From Zygaena filipendulae (lineage: Eukaryota > Arthropoda > Insecta > Lepidoptera > Zygaenidae), in assembly GCA_907165275.2 (NCBI GenBank), contig OU015665.1:8680001-8744000 (forward strand): DNA of 64,000 nt. The letters are read 5' to 3'. A program made the position numbers and the translations under genes. Numbering within the stretch: position 1 is the stretch's first letter; each line of letters starts with the position of its first letter. The notes beneath the pieces are model-generated. The model had not been told where the DNA came from. It did no database searches and was given only the letters and a program-made list of their open reading frames with translations. Positions 11,112 to 22,590 of this stretch are shown here, piece after piece.

Positions 11112-11300
11112 CTCCGGTGCCGCGGTGTTTCACCAGCATGCATTCCGGTATTCCCGCGGGAATTCCGAAATAATAGTGTGTCACTCAGGGATATTTTAAC
11201 TTTCTACCAGTGAGGTAATTTTTAGAATCGATTCAGTACTCTTTGAGATAGAGATAAAAAACGAATCTCTCCTCTCTCTCTATGATATATTATCAGATAA
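11112..11300 (-). mobile_element. Helitron, reverse, decayed
   Basis: GGTGCCGCGGTGTTTCACC and GGTATTCCCGCGGGAATTCC are clear. The remainder (CTCAGGGATATTTTAACTTT, then GATTCAGTACTC) fits the subfamily of 15255-15456. Confidence 0.6.
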
Positions 11301-12347
11301 TAATATAATAAGTTGTATTATCAACGGTATCACAAGGTAGCGGGTTCAATAGCCAGCGGACGGTGCGGTACGGGTGCGCGTGCGCAGGCCGCGGCGTGAC
11401 TCGCCAAGGTTTCTATTAAAATACCTGCCGCTTCCAACTCTACAGAGTTTATTCTCAATACAATTTAGAGCATATGAAGTATGGGCTCGTGTATTATCCG
11501 ATTTGATAGGTGCTTAGTTACTTATCTGGGACGATACGGAAATTGATTCTGAATTGCCAGTTATGAAGGTTTTCTTGGGTGCAATGATTTCGTAGTAAAC
11601 ATATGATCATTTGTGGAATTGACTCTTCAAATTTATCAGTTAATAAGATTTTTTTATCTATATTGTTACTACAAAGAAAATCATAAAGTTTGGGTATTAT
11701 CGACTATTTAAATTTCTTAATTACCTAGTTAAATCTTAGAATTTTATAACAATTACATTGCTAAAATTGCCAAAAAATCGTAGGTTAATGGAAGATTCAT
11801 TCCTTTACATTTTTGGAATATGAATTATTATAGTTATTATTAAATTAGTTACTACAGTTATAGTTTTTAAATTAACCTATTCGTCGTACTGCGGGTCAAT
11901 GCTTTGTAACTTATTGTCAGTGTTGATATTATGTTCTCTAGCTGTTTACATATTTGTGTAGTCATTTTTTAATGGGAACTTCCTAGATTGGTATTCGATA
12001 AAGTCCATTATATTATTGAGAGGGAAGCTTATGAGTACATGAACGATTATTAGCACAGTTAACAACAAGACACTTATTAAGTACCATTTGGTTTTCATAT
12101 TCTAAGCCGATATTGGACATATTAAGCTCTGAATGCTTCAAATCCTCTGCTCTACATTATTATAAGTTCGTAATACGCTTAAAGCCTTCAAGGCAATACG
12201 CGTTAAGGTCATTATAATCGACACTTATTCCCGATGTGTATGTCGATTGCATTTCCATAATTTACATCAAACGCTCGCGGCTTCGATGGACTATCTCGCA
12301 TCGATAGGCGTGTGACGTCCTAACATCGAACTAGAGAATATGTAGTA
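11301..12347. other. non-coding; GC-richer patch 11335-11460
   Basis: The patch holds GCGGTACGGGTGCGCGTGCG. The rest is AT-rich with no gene. A CpG-containing stretch also lies at 12235-12315. Confidence 0.4.
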
Positions 12348-12515
12348 CTAGCTGTGCCCGCGGTTTCAAGGTTTTTATGCAACAACTTTTTTTTTCCGAC
12401 ATCCGATTTCAATGAAACAAAGCCTATATGTAGCTCCAGGCTAAGCTTAATCTACCTGCGAAAATCGCATGACAATCGGTTCAGTAGATGCGGAGATTAT
12501 GTGATTCTAAAATAT
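12348..12515 (-). mobile_element. Helitron, reverse, variant body
   Basis: Starts T|CTAG end (reverse) with GCTGTGCCCGCGGTTTCA. The hairpin partner and GAATTCC block are missing. The body (CATCCGATTTCAATGAAAC, then CGGTTCAGTAGATGCGGAG) differs from the common type. Confidence 0.6.
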
Positions 12516-12699
12516 TTCACTGATTCGGTATTCTTCATTGCAATAGACTTTTTAGAGTTCTCGAGGGTGTAGGTATTTAAATTCACTCGGGTGGTATTAA
12601 AAGTCCGTGAGGGAAGAGCTAGTAACCAAATTTTTGACAAATGGTATAGAACTCGATCGACTCTACCGACTTTTAGGGTCAGAGAAAGAGAAAATGAAG

Positions 12700-12870
12700 A
12701 AGAAGAAGGAGGTGGACGACCTGATTGGCGCAGTAGGTCACCACGCCTACCCGCTAATCCAGAGGTTCCGGGTTCGATTCCCGGTATAGGGGTGGACTTT
12801 GTGTGATGAACACAGGATTCCACTTTCCAATCTGGGCACGTTAATATCTATAATAACAAAATATATATAA
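12700..12870 (+). mobile_element. tRNA-derived SINE (Metulj-like)
   Basis: A box TGGCGCAGTAGG at 12726-12737 and B box GGTTCGATTCC at 12771-12781 have normal Pol III spacing. They are followed by the SINE body (CTTTGTGTGATGAACACAGG) and an AT-rich tail. The antisense frame reading PGIEPGTSG is the usual artefact of a B box. Confidence 0.8.
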
Positions 12871-12875
12871 CGTAA

Positions 12876-13066
12876 CTAGCTGTCCCTCGCGATTTCATCC
12901 GCGGTAATTTCGGAGTTCCTGCGGGAATTCCGGCATAATAACTATCCTATCTTTTAAGTTGGGCCAAATATAACATAGTGACCAAATTTCATCATGATCA
13001 ATTCAGTAGTATCGGAGTCCATCGCGGAAAAACAACGTGACACGTGATTTATATATATTAAGATAG
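12876..13066 (-). mobile_element. Helitron, reverse, directly 3' of the SINE
   Basis: CTAGCTGTCCCTCGCGATTT, then CGGAGTTCCTGCGGGAATTC. The middle (GGGCCAAATATAACATAGTG) is of a variant type with CAATTCAGTAGTATCGGAG. Confidence 0.7.
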
Positions 13067-13699
13067 TATGTACTAGGTATCTATATATATATCACGTTCA
13101 TTCAGTTTTCACGTGAAGACCATTCCGATTTCCATTAAGTAGATCTGTGTGTTTTGAAGTGGAATAGATAATATTAAAAAAGAAATCATATCGCATCCAG
13201 GATTATAGCCTTCTGTATATTATTATTATTATTAGTAACATTCTGGCCACACCATGCGTCTATCTGGGGGGCGTAGCGTATTATAAACGCAAGCAATAAT
13301 TCCCGTTAAACAGGCTCCGGATTCCGCTGGTATTAATAAGCAATTAACTTGCCATGCAATCTCATGTTGCTTGCAGTTGCGTACCTACATGCGTTTGTGG
13401 TGCCACCGTGATCTGCTATAAGCTGATAATTAAGAGAAAAATATTGATATCAATCACTATCCATAACAATTTTTTTTCCATAATTTTACCCGAAGAAAAC
13501 CAATGTCTAGAGTTTGACTAGGGTTTAATTTTTTTCTCGTCTTACAATCCTTTTAAAACGTTGTTGGAGCTTATTAAAATATAGATAGGTATATCGATAT
13601 TTGATTCTCTCAATAAAAATTACAAATGTCAAAATTAAACAAATTCACTAAAAAGATTGTCAATGTGATAAAAAAATAATAATTAAATAATAATGTATT
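13067..13699. other. non-coding; unique block 13225-13430
   Basis: AT-rich overall, with (ATT)n near 13218-13233. The block includes CACACCATGCGTCTATCTGG and GGTATTAATAAGCAATTAAC, and looks unique. No gene. Confidence 0.4.
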
Positions 13700-14200
13700 T
13701 ATATAGAAATGAATCCATATTTCCCCTTGTCACGACATCACGCGTGAATGGCTGGACCAATTTCGCTAATTCTTTTTTTGTTGTGTTTGTTATTATAAGA
13801 AGAAGAAGAATAAAAGTAGTTTGGAGTCTCTGCGGGAATAGGGATGTTGACTACTTTTAAAAATCAAAATTCTAATTAGTCCGTCAGAAAATAAAAAAAA
13901 CAATAGACACGTATTTTTTGCTTTTACAAATAAATTAAAATATACAGAGATAAAGCGCATTAAAGTTTAGGGTAAGGGGGTCGTGACGTCACTAACCGCA
14001 AAAACCACCATACAAACTGTCAGAATAGTGACGTCACGCGAATTTCGACTCAATATATCGCCGTTATTTTTTGATTACGTAAAAAAAGAAAAAATACGTG
14101 TCCAATATTTTTTAATAATCTGCAAGACGGACTAAAAAAAAATTAGTCAACATACCCATTCTGAAACTCACGCAAGTGAAACCGCAGTCCACAGCTAGTA
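13700..14200 (+). mobile_element. Helitron interrupted by a MITE
   Basis: The left part ends GTCTCTGCGGGAAT at 13839. The right part resumes ATTCTGAAACTCACGCAAGT at 14158 and ends CAGCTAGT near 14200. Joining the two gives the usual GGGAATTCTGAAAC order, so the 13841-14157 element landed inside it. Confidence 0.75.
13841..14157. mobile_element. MITE nested in Helitron
   Basis: Inverted ends GGGATGTTGACTA and TAGTCAACATACCC. The subterminal AGTCCGTC and GACACGTATTTTTT also recur inverted. A 2-bp AT duplication at the insertion is plausible. Interior is CpG-containing (GTGACGTCAC twice). A partial relative is at 31761-31915. Confidence 0.75.
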
Positions 14201-14353
14201 TTTGATAGTAATTACAACGAAAATGTCAAGTAGAAATATACCTACGTTTGAACAAAAAATAGGTAGGGCACAATTTATTTTAGAATAAAATTATACTAAT
14301 TCATATTTAAAATTTCAGGTGCCCACCAACATTTAACACAACAAACAGATTTA

Positions 14354-14590
14354 CCGCCGCACTCAGAGTCGACTTTAATGATTACTTAGTTAAGTATAGA
14401 TTTTTAAACTAAAACTGCCGCAATCAGACAAGTTTAATAAATTAATGTTAATTGGCATTTAACTAATTTAGTTACATCTCATTAAATGACAATTAAAATT
14501 AATTTACTGAACGTCTCTGATTGCGGCAGTTTTGCTTTAAAAATCTATAATTAACTAAGTAATCATTAAAGTCGACTCTGAGTGCGGCGG
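14354..14590. mobile_element. PIF/Harbinger-like MITE, copy 1
   Basis: 237 bp with long inverted arms starting CCGCCGCACTCAGAGTCGAC. Flanked by TTA on both sides (14351-14353 and 14591-14593), the TWA duplication typical of PIF/Harbinger. Copy 2 at 19761-19997 has exactly the same length, opposite internal orientation. No coding capacity. Confidence 0.88.
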
Positions 14591-15032
14591 TTAGTGTAAT
14601 TTCAAAACATCATCATTAATATCTTGAAGATCTCACGGGAAGGTTCAAGTACCTATATTATAAAGTATTAATATTTTATGTAAAGTGTTTACCTCCACAG
14701 TTGTCGCGTATTAATTAGACAAAGTACCTACTCGTAGTTACTGATGAACACTTTAAGGTTTATTATTTCTTGGATAATGTGTCGATAAATATGTGAAAAG
14801 TTTCAGGGATTAGCCTAACATGTAGTTCTAACTTGCCCGCCTCTGTAACTTCTTTCCATTGTTCAGCGTAATTCATCTCCATTGATCGCAAAAGTAGGAC
14901 TGACCTCGTGCTGCAAATAGTCATTATATTAATATTGAACATTACAATTACATTAGATATAAGCTTCATTGGTACAATCAACAAAAACATAAATACTATA
15001 TTTTTCTACTGACTTTTAAATCCTTACTATCC
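14591..15032. other. AT-rich non-coding sequence
   Basis: Nothing recognised. The 75-codon frame on the reverse strand is featureless. Confidence 0.5.
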
Positions 15033-15198
15033 TTATTCTTACTATCATAAATTTGAAATTGTTTGTTTGTTACGCTTTCACGTCTTAACGGCTCAACTGA
15101 TCATCATGAAAATTTGCACATACCTACGTTATCAGGAGTACAGAGAAGGACATAGGGTATTTTTGTTCCGGAGTTTCAGCGGGAACTCCGAAATCAAG
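15033..15198 (+). mobile_element. Helitron, 3' truncated
   Basis: Body from TTGTTTGTTACGCTTTCACG to CAGCGGGAACTCCGAAATCA, with no hairpin or CTAG. Confidence 0.75.
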
Positions 15199-15254
15199 GA
15201 CAAATAGAGGACAAACAAATTTATTTTCTTTTTTCTTACATACAAACATTGATT

Positions 15255-15456
15255 TCTATACTAATATTATAAAGAGGAAAGATTTGATTTTATTGTTTGT
15301 TTGTTACGATTTAACTCAAAAACCACTGGACCGATTTCAAAATTCTTTCACCATTAGAAAGCTACATTATCCCTGAGTAACATAGGCTATATTGTAATCC
15401 GGAATTCCCGCGGGAACTCCAAAATTATCGCGGGTGAAACCGCGTGGGACAGCTAG
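15255..15456 (+). mobile_element. Helitron, complete, second subfamily
   Basis: 202 bp, TCTATACTAATATTATAAAG to CTAG|T. The middle is AACCACTGGACCGATTTC and AGAAAGCTACATTATCCC, while the 3' third (GAATTCCCGCGGG, hairpin) is shared with the main type. Confidence 0.85.
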
Positions 15457-15494
15457 TTTATTTATAAAGAAGAAGAAGATAATAAGGATTCTAT

Positions 15495-15735
15495 TCTGTT
15501 GACAGTACTGTACACTTGCAAGAACAATCGCCGGTTTACTGGTCGTCAGCACATTAACCAGTTTAGCTCGGTTGTGTGGAGCTCATTTAATTTATTGCCC
15601 ATTATCAGGCCGGCCATGGAGATAAGAGCCGGATGTATGGGAAAGCGTTTTGCGATTAATAAACATTTGCGTTTAACAGCTATACCTACTTTAGTGGAGC
15701 ATATTCGTGACCTTGGTGGATCATATAATTATAAG
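15495..15735. other. unique block with GATA and ETS-like words
   Basis: GGAGATAAGAGCCGGATG at about 15618 and CAATCGCCGGTTTACTGG at 15525 lie in balanced-composition unique DNA. An 84-codon frame has no family resemblance. Possible enhancer, by inference. Confidence 0.35.
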
Positions 15736-17094
15736 ATTTTTCAAAATGGTTGACTATTATAAAACACATTTATATAAAATAACATATTGAAGTCCGTTTG
15801 CCTTGTGTAAATATAAAATAGATTAGATTTATTTATTTTTAGATATAGCTATTAAGGTATTTATATATTTAAAAAAGTTATGTGTAGGTAACTAAGTAGG
15901 TAGTGTATCGAGATTATGACAAGTTTTCAGTGCGGGTATTTAAATATTTTATGTGATCAATAAAAATTGAATATAACTCCTTAGGTCCTGTCTCTAGCTT
16001 AAAATTAAAAGTAGCTCTATATCTTGATTAGTAAAGCACTATTTACCAAAAATAATTCTAATTCCAAATGTCGTTAGTTATTAACAACGTGAAGGTTGCT
16101 TCATGGATGTCTTATGTTCGTAAATAGAACAAGATAAAAATTTTATTAAGAGTAAAAATATAGTTAAGACTTTATGCGTGGGAGTTGTCGATGTACGTAC
16201 CTACATCAATAACAAACAAATAAGCACAGTACTATTGTTCTGTTTATTTTTAGTTACTAAATTCAATGAAGTCTAAAATTTTAGATTGAATATTTCTTCT
16301 TTGCTATTAAGTAGTGATATACTGAAATTAACAGTTCCACTCCCTTCGTCTTTCAAATTTTCAAATAAAGAATTCATCATAAATTTGCTGAGTTTGAATG
16401 ACATGAAACCTCGACAGTGACGTCACGCGTGTGACAGGCGATCGATCTTGCGGTAGATTTACTATACAACCGCCAATACATCAGCACGAAAACCTTATCC
16501 ACCTTCAAATAGGGCTTGTGTTTGAATTTTTGCGGTGCATTCTCTAACATTGCTGTTTCGTATGTCACATTCTTAAACGTGCGGTTAGGTTGAGTTTTAT
16601 TTTTCGACAAATAAAGGCGATTTTTGATCGATTTCGGTGAAAATAAAAGTTGGTGGTGGTTCGCGGATTTTTCGCGTGACACGTCCAGGGGTTGCTGAAA
16701 CGTAAAATTGTGGTATAACTTTATTTTTTAAGGATAAGATTGACGACTCAAGCACGGATTTAAGTAGGTGTTTCGCGAATCTTCGTTCATATCTTCGAAG
16801 GGAATTTGGGTAATTCAAATAAGTATAATAAATTATGTAAAAAGACGGCCTGTACCTATTTAGTAAATGCATGAACATCTCATGCATGAAAAATGCTTAC
16901 ACATGTAATTATAAAAAAACAGAGATCAGAGAATCAAAGAGATATACATAAGTACTTAGCAAGGACTACGGAAGATAATGCAAAAATTGAAAAGAGAAAA
17001 CAAAAGTTGGCAATACTAAAGCACATAATTATGTGCATATTAGCATAATTGTGTAATTAAAATAAAAAATAAAAATATTATTTTTTCCAACAGC
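15736..17094. other. non-coding; unrecognised GC-mixed part 16380-16700
   Basis: Mostly AT-rich. 16380-16700 contains GTGACGTCACGCGTGTGAC and two overlapping reverse frames (101 and 96 codons) without recognisable motifs. Whether it is an old repeat or unique is undecided. Confidence 0.4.
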
Positions 17095-17175
17095 ATCAGC
17101 CAGTTGTCGCGGGTTCAAATCCCGAGTTAGGATAAACATTTACAAAATGAAAATTTGTGTTTACCCGGAGTCTAG
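17095..17175 (+). mobile_element. SINE fragment
   Basis: B box GGTTCAAATCC at 17112-17122, followed by AACATTTACAAAATG and GTGTTTACCCGGAGTCT. Same body as 19385-19475. The A box is degenerate. Confidence 0.55.
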
Positions 17176-17439
17176 GATGATTATTTATACCTATATATAA
17201 AAAAAAAATAAGTACCTACCTATTTTATCAGTAATTTTTGTCACCCATAAAACAAGCTCTGCCTAGTTTGTAACGTATGTGTTAATGTCCAAGTATTTTA
17301 CCATCAAAGTATCATCTCAAAGACAATACTGTCGTCAGACTATACCGAAAAAAGAAAAAGTTACCGATAAAATTCAATTAACAATACGAAGTCGCTCATA
17401 GAGAATCGATAGAGTTCTTACTTCTTGTCGTATAAGTAC

Positions 17440-17680
17440 GCGAGGGTATTGATTAAAAAAGCAACATAAATTAGCGAATTCGAGGGGTTGGAAGCGAGCG
17501 GGCAGGGCGGGGGGAGGGGTTGTTGTCAAAAAACTTTTATAAGTGTTTATGTGTACGTGTGCCGCCCGCCCCCGCCCCGCCGCGCCGCCCCGCCGGCGTC
17601 GCTGACACCCTTTGGCGTATACCCACATTCGTATAAAGCAACCCTATGTACAGACGGCGGACGACCTGGTGAATGAACAA
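17440..17680. other. GC-rich block with G4-type runs on both strands
   Basis: GGGCAGGGCGGGGGGAGGGG at 17500-17519 meets the canonical quadruplex pattern on the + strand. C-runs at 17562-17594 give a further, looser G-run cluster on the - strand. Frames across it are proline/arginine-rich composition artefacts. Confidence 0.55.
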
Positions 17681-17712
17681 ATATTGCAGATATTCTCAAA
17701 AAATATATTCAA

Positions 17713-17838
17713 CTAGCTGTTCCCCACCCGCGATAATTCCGGATTTACCGCGGGAATTCATGAATAAAAAGTACCCTATGTCCTTCTCTGGACTGGTGTA
17801 TGCAAAATACACATTTCCCTTATAGTAAGAATAATAAT
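17713..17838 (-). mobile_element. Helitron, reverse, 5' truncated
   Basis: CTAGCTGTTCCCCACCCGCG (one hairpin arm lost), then TACCGCGGGAATTC and AGTACCCTATGTCCTTCTCT. The distal half is missing. Confidence 0.75.
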
Positions 17839-18777
17839 TTTATATGCTCAAGTCAGTATATCTTTGAAATCACTATTACTACTTCCATTGCTCAATTAAA
17901 GCTCTATATTAGCACTGTACGTTATACCTACTCTACAATATTTTTCTAAGTCTCCAACCAATTTTTCCTGCGTCAGTACACTGACATTCAAGTACATGTA
18001 AATTAAACACCACCGCACACAGCCACGCACACAAATAAAAACGCAAAGAAACACCGCCAAGAGGAAGAATGTATTAAGAAAGCGGGACAAGGACAAGCTT
18101 CTAATTAACACGCTGCGCGCGAGCGAGACGGGCATACCCGACGGGCTAATTAAGAATACAAGAAGAAAGACGCATTTTATGTACGCTGCGATTTTCCTCT
18201 GTGTGCGTACAACTTTTATGGATGTGTGAGACCATTTTCCGTTTGTATGTTCCGTTTATAGGTGTTGTGTTATTAATTCATTATATGAAGAGTTAGCAAG
18301 TATATAAAGGCTTTATTTACTGCTTAATTGAAAGCGGTTTCCCTGATAAGAGCTTGGTAAAGACAGCGCTGTATCGGCTCGTAGTGATGTTAAATAACTT
18401 GGGTCACGTTTTTGTGACATAAAAATAACTTCAGCGGTCGCCTTTCGCGAAGTTTGACGCGCATTGTTTGCGTGAACTTTTGACTTTTGATTGTGATTTA
18501 AGAATTTTTCGGTTTTGTTTTTCATTGTTGGTCAATTAAATATTTTCTCCAGATCTATCTGTTGGTCAAAACAGAAAATCCTTGAAACGTGCAATATGTG
18601 TAGATATCAGTTATAAAACCTAAGTGTGCTATTTTTAACCGACTTTTGCAATACGGGAATAGAGTATGTTGGTGTCATTTCAGATATGGAGCTGGGTGGT
18701 CTAAACCAATAATGACTATAGACTATAGAACATTAATGTTATTCTTTCATTCAGAGAAATCTCTATGATGAAGGAAT
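17839..18777. other. non-coding; CpG patches
   Basis: 18060-18150 has two CTAATTAA words flanking GCTGCGCGCGAGCGAGACGG. 18330-18500 is unique with TTGTGACATAAAA. No gene. Confidence 0.4.
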
Positions 18778-18976
18778 AATTACTAATATTATACCTAAAT
18801 GCAAAAGTGAGTTTGTTTGTTTGTAACGCTTTCACGTCTTAACGGCTCAACAGATCATCATGAAATTTTGCATACACGCTATCAGGGGTACAAAGAAAGA
18901 CATACCGTACTTTTTATCCCGGAATTCCCGCGGGAACTCCGTATTTATCGCGGGTGAATCTGCGGGGAACAGCTGG
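18778..18976 (+). mobile_element. Helitron, near-complete
   Basis: All body segments of the main type. The terminus is CTGG|T in place of CTAG|T, still within the CTRR rule. One hairpin arm is mutated. Confidence 0.85.
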
Positions 18977-19384
18977 TCTATTAAAAAATGTTATAAGTAG
19001 ATAGCATACTATAATAACATAGTGTATCGATAGTAATTAGCTATTGGCAAAGTTAAGTTTTTGGGCGTGACTTTTAGCTCATGATCTTATGCAAGGATCT
19101 CGAATCTAAAAGAAGGTGCACAGCTTGAGATTTGTTCAAAATTGCATAAATTGATCTTACGATTTTAATAATGTTCCTACAGATATTAAGGTCTTGTATG
19201 GATCAAAACTGTTATAATTCAAAACGTTAATGAAGGCCAGTCAAACAGTAACATCACAAATTGCTATTGTAGTATCAGTTTTAGTTAAGGTATCAAAAAG
19301 AAAAATCTTTTACAACACTATTTTACTAATTGACACAACTTAACCGGCACCGTCGATCTAGTTGTTAACAAACCTGAAGGCTAT
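18977..19384. other. AT-rich non-coding sequence
   Basis: Nothing recognised. Confidence 0.5.
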
Positions 19385-19475
19385 ATGCTAGTTGTCACGG
19401 ATTCCAACTCTGTATTTAGGGGAAACATTTGTGATCAACATTTTGTGTTTACCCTGAATCTGGACGTTTAGTATG
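19385..19475 (+). mobile_element. SINE fragment
   Basis: A decayed B box (GGATTCCAACTC) and the body AACATTTGTGATCAACA and GTGTTTACCCTGAATCTGG match 17112-17175. Confidence 0.5.
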
Positions 19476-19497
19476 CCTTTAAAAAAGTAAAAAACTA

Positions 19498-20084
19498 CTA
19501 GCTGTTCCCGGCGGTTTCACCCACGGTAATTTCAGAGTTCTCGTGGGAATTCCGGGATTAAAAATAATTTTGCCAAAAAACATAAAATTCATGTGTACAT
19601 ACAAAAAAATCTTAAAAATCTTACTAATTAATGAATGGAGAGAGTCACAAATGCACGACTCGCCCCAGCACAAAATCAATAAAAAAAAGTAGCCTTTGTC
19701 CTTCTCTGTACCCCTGAAAACGTTTATGCAAAGTTTCATGATGATCGGTTGAGCCACTAACGGCTGCACTCAGAGTCGACTTTAATGATTACTTAATTAA
19801 GTATAGATTTTTAAAACAAAATAGTCGCAGTCAGAGACGTTCAGTAAATTAATGTTAATTGGAATTTAATGAGATGGAACTTGATTAGTTAAATGCCAAT
19901 TAACATTAATTTATTAAACTTGTCTGATTGCGGAAGTTTTGCTTTAAAAATCTATACTTAACTAAGTAATCATTAAAGTCGACTCTGAGTGCGGCGGTAA
20001 GTATCTCGCGCGCTGTTTCTCGAGAACTGCGGCGATTCACCGCGTAACAATAAAATAAACTCACTTCGCATTTATAATACTAAG
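19498..20084 (-). mobile_element. Helitron, reverse, interrupted
   Basis: Reverse CTAG end at 19498-19501, GGCGGTTTCACCCACGG and GTGGGAATTCCGGG. An unrelated AT-rich insert of about 120 bp (about 19565-19680) separates the body, and a 237-bp MITE sits after GGTTGAGCCAC. The 5' end (CACTTCGCATTTATAATAC) follows. Confidence 0.8.
19761..19997. mobile_element. PIF/Harbinger-like MITE, copy 2, nested
   Basis: 237 bp with TAA on both sides (19758-19760 and 19998-20000). Its core is the reverse complement of copy 1's core, so the two inserted in opposite orientations. Confidence 0.88.
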
Positions 20085-21389
20085 TATTGTCAGTGGTCTG
20101 AAACTCATTTGTCTATGATTTGGTACTTTGCGGTCCAGGTGGCGCGGTGTCATATTGTCCAAGCTTAATATTAATTAGTACCTACCTAACTTATGTATGT
20201 AATAGAAAACGTGTAATGCAAGGTGAGTAAGTGTACTTATACCTATATATTTAGTTTTCTACTTTCAATGCGACCGAATGAAACAGCCTGCACCACCTGT
20301 ATCGAATTACAATGAAAGTATTGAGTCTTACAAACCTCTCCTCTAATCTCGACTTTAAAATCCCCGGAAAAGAGTGAAAATTTATTTAGCCTGACCTGTG
20401 CAGTGTAACGTATGTTTACTTATATCTATCTGAGCCTGGAAGTAAGCAAAGAATGGTGGAAAAGGGACGACCAAAGGAAAATGTCTCGGGTACTGTGATG
20501 AATTAAATTTTTAGAGGGTGTTTGGGAGGTTCTTGCGCCGTCCGTCGACCTGTCTTCGTTCGACGATTCCGTTCCATTAATTAATAAGCACTATAGCCGC
20601 TGCCGGTGGTTTCATCCGTGAAAATATCGTTATTCCTTCAGGAATTCTTCTTGGATGCAATCTATGTTAAGTCGCATTGAAACCTTTTTCCCCGAAAATT
20701 GGACGTGACCAAAAGTCAATAATTTTTATGTAAGTACCTACTTACAAAAACCCTGTATTTTTTTTTAATACACCAAAAAAAACCACAAATACAGACATGA
20801 TAATTGTATGAACGATAACGTATACAACTTACTAAAACCAATAATTAATTATCTACGACGCACGCATGTCAATGCGATAAAAAATTTCCACCTACTATAC
20901 CTATAGCTACTCCGCTCTGTGATAGATATCTGCGACTGGATGGACCTAAGTATCTTTGGAACTCCACACATCTCCGAACGCGTGCACGCATGCACGGTTC
21001 ACTTACCGACCAAAGTCGCTGAATGCATAAGAACAAAAAAAAAACAAATAACACACACGCACAAAAAATCGATACCGCCAAAACAAAAGAGTAACCCTCG
21101 GAAAATGCTAAAATCGATGCCGAAGAAGTGTCATTAAAGAACCCCCAAAAATTAAAACCCCTATGTTTGCATACACACATACACACACATATATATTATG
21201 ACTGATAGATGTGTGTGCATGTGAAGGTTAATGAACCTATTCACTGTGATGACGATATCTGAATATTAACTAAAGCTACACGGAATAGCAAGGAGGTAAG
21301 ATAAGTTTAGTAATTTGAAAACAAATTATTGTATCTACAAATATGTTATATGGTAAGACTTACTTTATCTTCTTGAGAAATATGATAAT
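20085..21389. other. non-coding; Helitron scrap and unique patch
   Basis: 20500-20590 is unique (CTTGCGCCGTCCGTCGACC). 20593-20680 is a decayed reverse Helitron (GGTGGTTTCATCCGTG, TTCAGGAATTC). The 105-codon reverse frame at 20869-21186 is cysteine/phenylalanine-rich with no recognised family. Confidence 0.4.
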
Positions 21390-21579
21390 CCTAAAACTAT
21401 TCCAATATTATAAATGCCAATGTTTCTTTGTTTGCGATGCTAACACGCTTCAACTGCGCAACCAATCATCATGAAATTTTTCATACACCATGCCAGGAGA
21501 AAAGGATATAGGGTACTTTTTATCTTGGGATTCCCACGAAAACTCCAAAATTAACGCTGAAATTATGGGGAAAAGCTAG
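21390..21579 (+). mobile_element. Helitron, diverged
   Basis: ATATTATAAATGCCAATGTT to AAAAGCTAG|T; GGGATTCCCACG and a mutated hairpin. Confidence 0.75.
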
Positions 21580-22114
21580 TTATGTTGTAAAACACTTTTT
21601 CTATAATTACTTAGTATGAATGAACTACAATTTTCCTGGTGGGCGAAGTAAACACACCTAGCCTGGAATGGGAACTGGTACAAGGTTTTAAGTGAGACAG
21701 CTGGATCACAAGCAAAGTGTATATACTACCTTGGGGAAAAGTATTTTGAATTATAGGTTCTTGACATGGTATACAGAGCTTACCTAAACAAAATTGAGGC
21801 AATCAGCTGATATTGTGAACCTTTTTATTATTATTTTGTAGACACATTATGTGGAAGCAAAAGACTGATTTGATTTAAGGTCTATAGGTAGGTAGAACAA
21901 ACCTCACAGTAAATACTAAATCCATTCATTGAAATACTAAATATGTTTTTTTTTCATCAATGGGTACATCAAACAGTTTCCGATTTACCTATATAATTCT
22001 TCAATTAATAAAGGTGGAACAGCATTCAACAGCTAGTTATTACTAATTAAGTGAACGAAATAAAAAAACCATCTTAATATTTAAGTACGACCGAATGCTC
22101 TCTACACATTTATG
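21580..22114. other. AT-rich non-coding sequence
   Basis: 21630-21700 holds AAACACACCTAGCCTGGAA, faintly like a SINE body, but without a box. Otherwise nothing. Confidence 0.4.
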
Positions 22115-22360
22115 TGTGTGTATATGTGAACACGAGATGGGGCAAGGCGGCGATGAGTTTTAAAGTTTTTAAGGGTTCGCCGAAGATTGCGTGCCTTGAT
22201 TACCGTGCCCCCCGGGGGGCGCACCCGCCGCCCCGCACGCCCGCGTCCCCCCACACACGGGCCACGGCACGGCCCGGCGAAAACACACCGCGCTGCCCTC
22301 CCTTTTTTAAGGAGGGAAAATTAAAAGTGTTACGTGTGAGCGGTGGGTCTTGATACTTTC
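22115..22360. other. very GC-rich unique block
   Basis: Includes a perfect 14-bp palindrome GCCCCCCGGGGGGC (about 22207-22220) and C-rich runs. The 79-codon frame is Pro/Arg-rich and looks compositional. Candidate regulatory DNA. Confidence 0.4.
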
Positions 22361-22454
22361 AAGACACCGATAGAAACTTACTTATCTTTATCTTACGTCT
22401 TTATGTTTTGATTTATTAATTATTATTAGTATCTAGTATTAAGTATATTAGTTA

Positions 22455-22590
22455 TTGTTTTGTTTGCACACCCGCTCTTCTATATATCTCTCTGTCTACC
22501 CAATGGGTAACTGGTGGAGAATGTCGCAAGGCATTAAGTTCTACATTTGTACATACTGTGCAATAAAGAATAAATAAATAAATAAATAGA
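22455..22590 (+). mobile_element. retroposon 3' tail
   Basis: CGCAAGGCATTAAGTTC, then a TGTGCAATAAAG-like polyadenylation signal and an (AAAT)n tail. This is a common lepidopteran LINE/SINE-type 3' end. The upstream body is absent. Confidence 0.55.

Noticed and set aside
12497..12823. 108-codon reverse frame containing PGIEPGTSG
   Set aside because: This peptide is the antisense of a SINE B box, a well-known false gene.
20869..21186. 105-codon reverse frame with many Cys and Phe
   Set aside because: Composition follows CA- and T-rich DNA; no signal peptide, motif or homology recognised.
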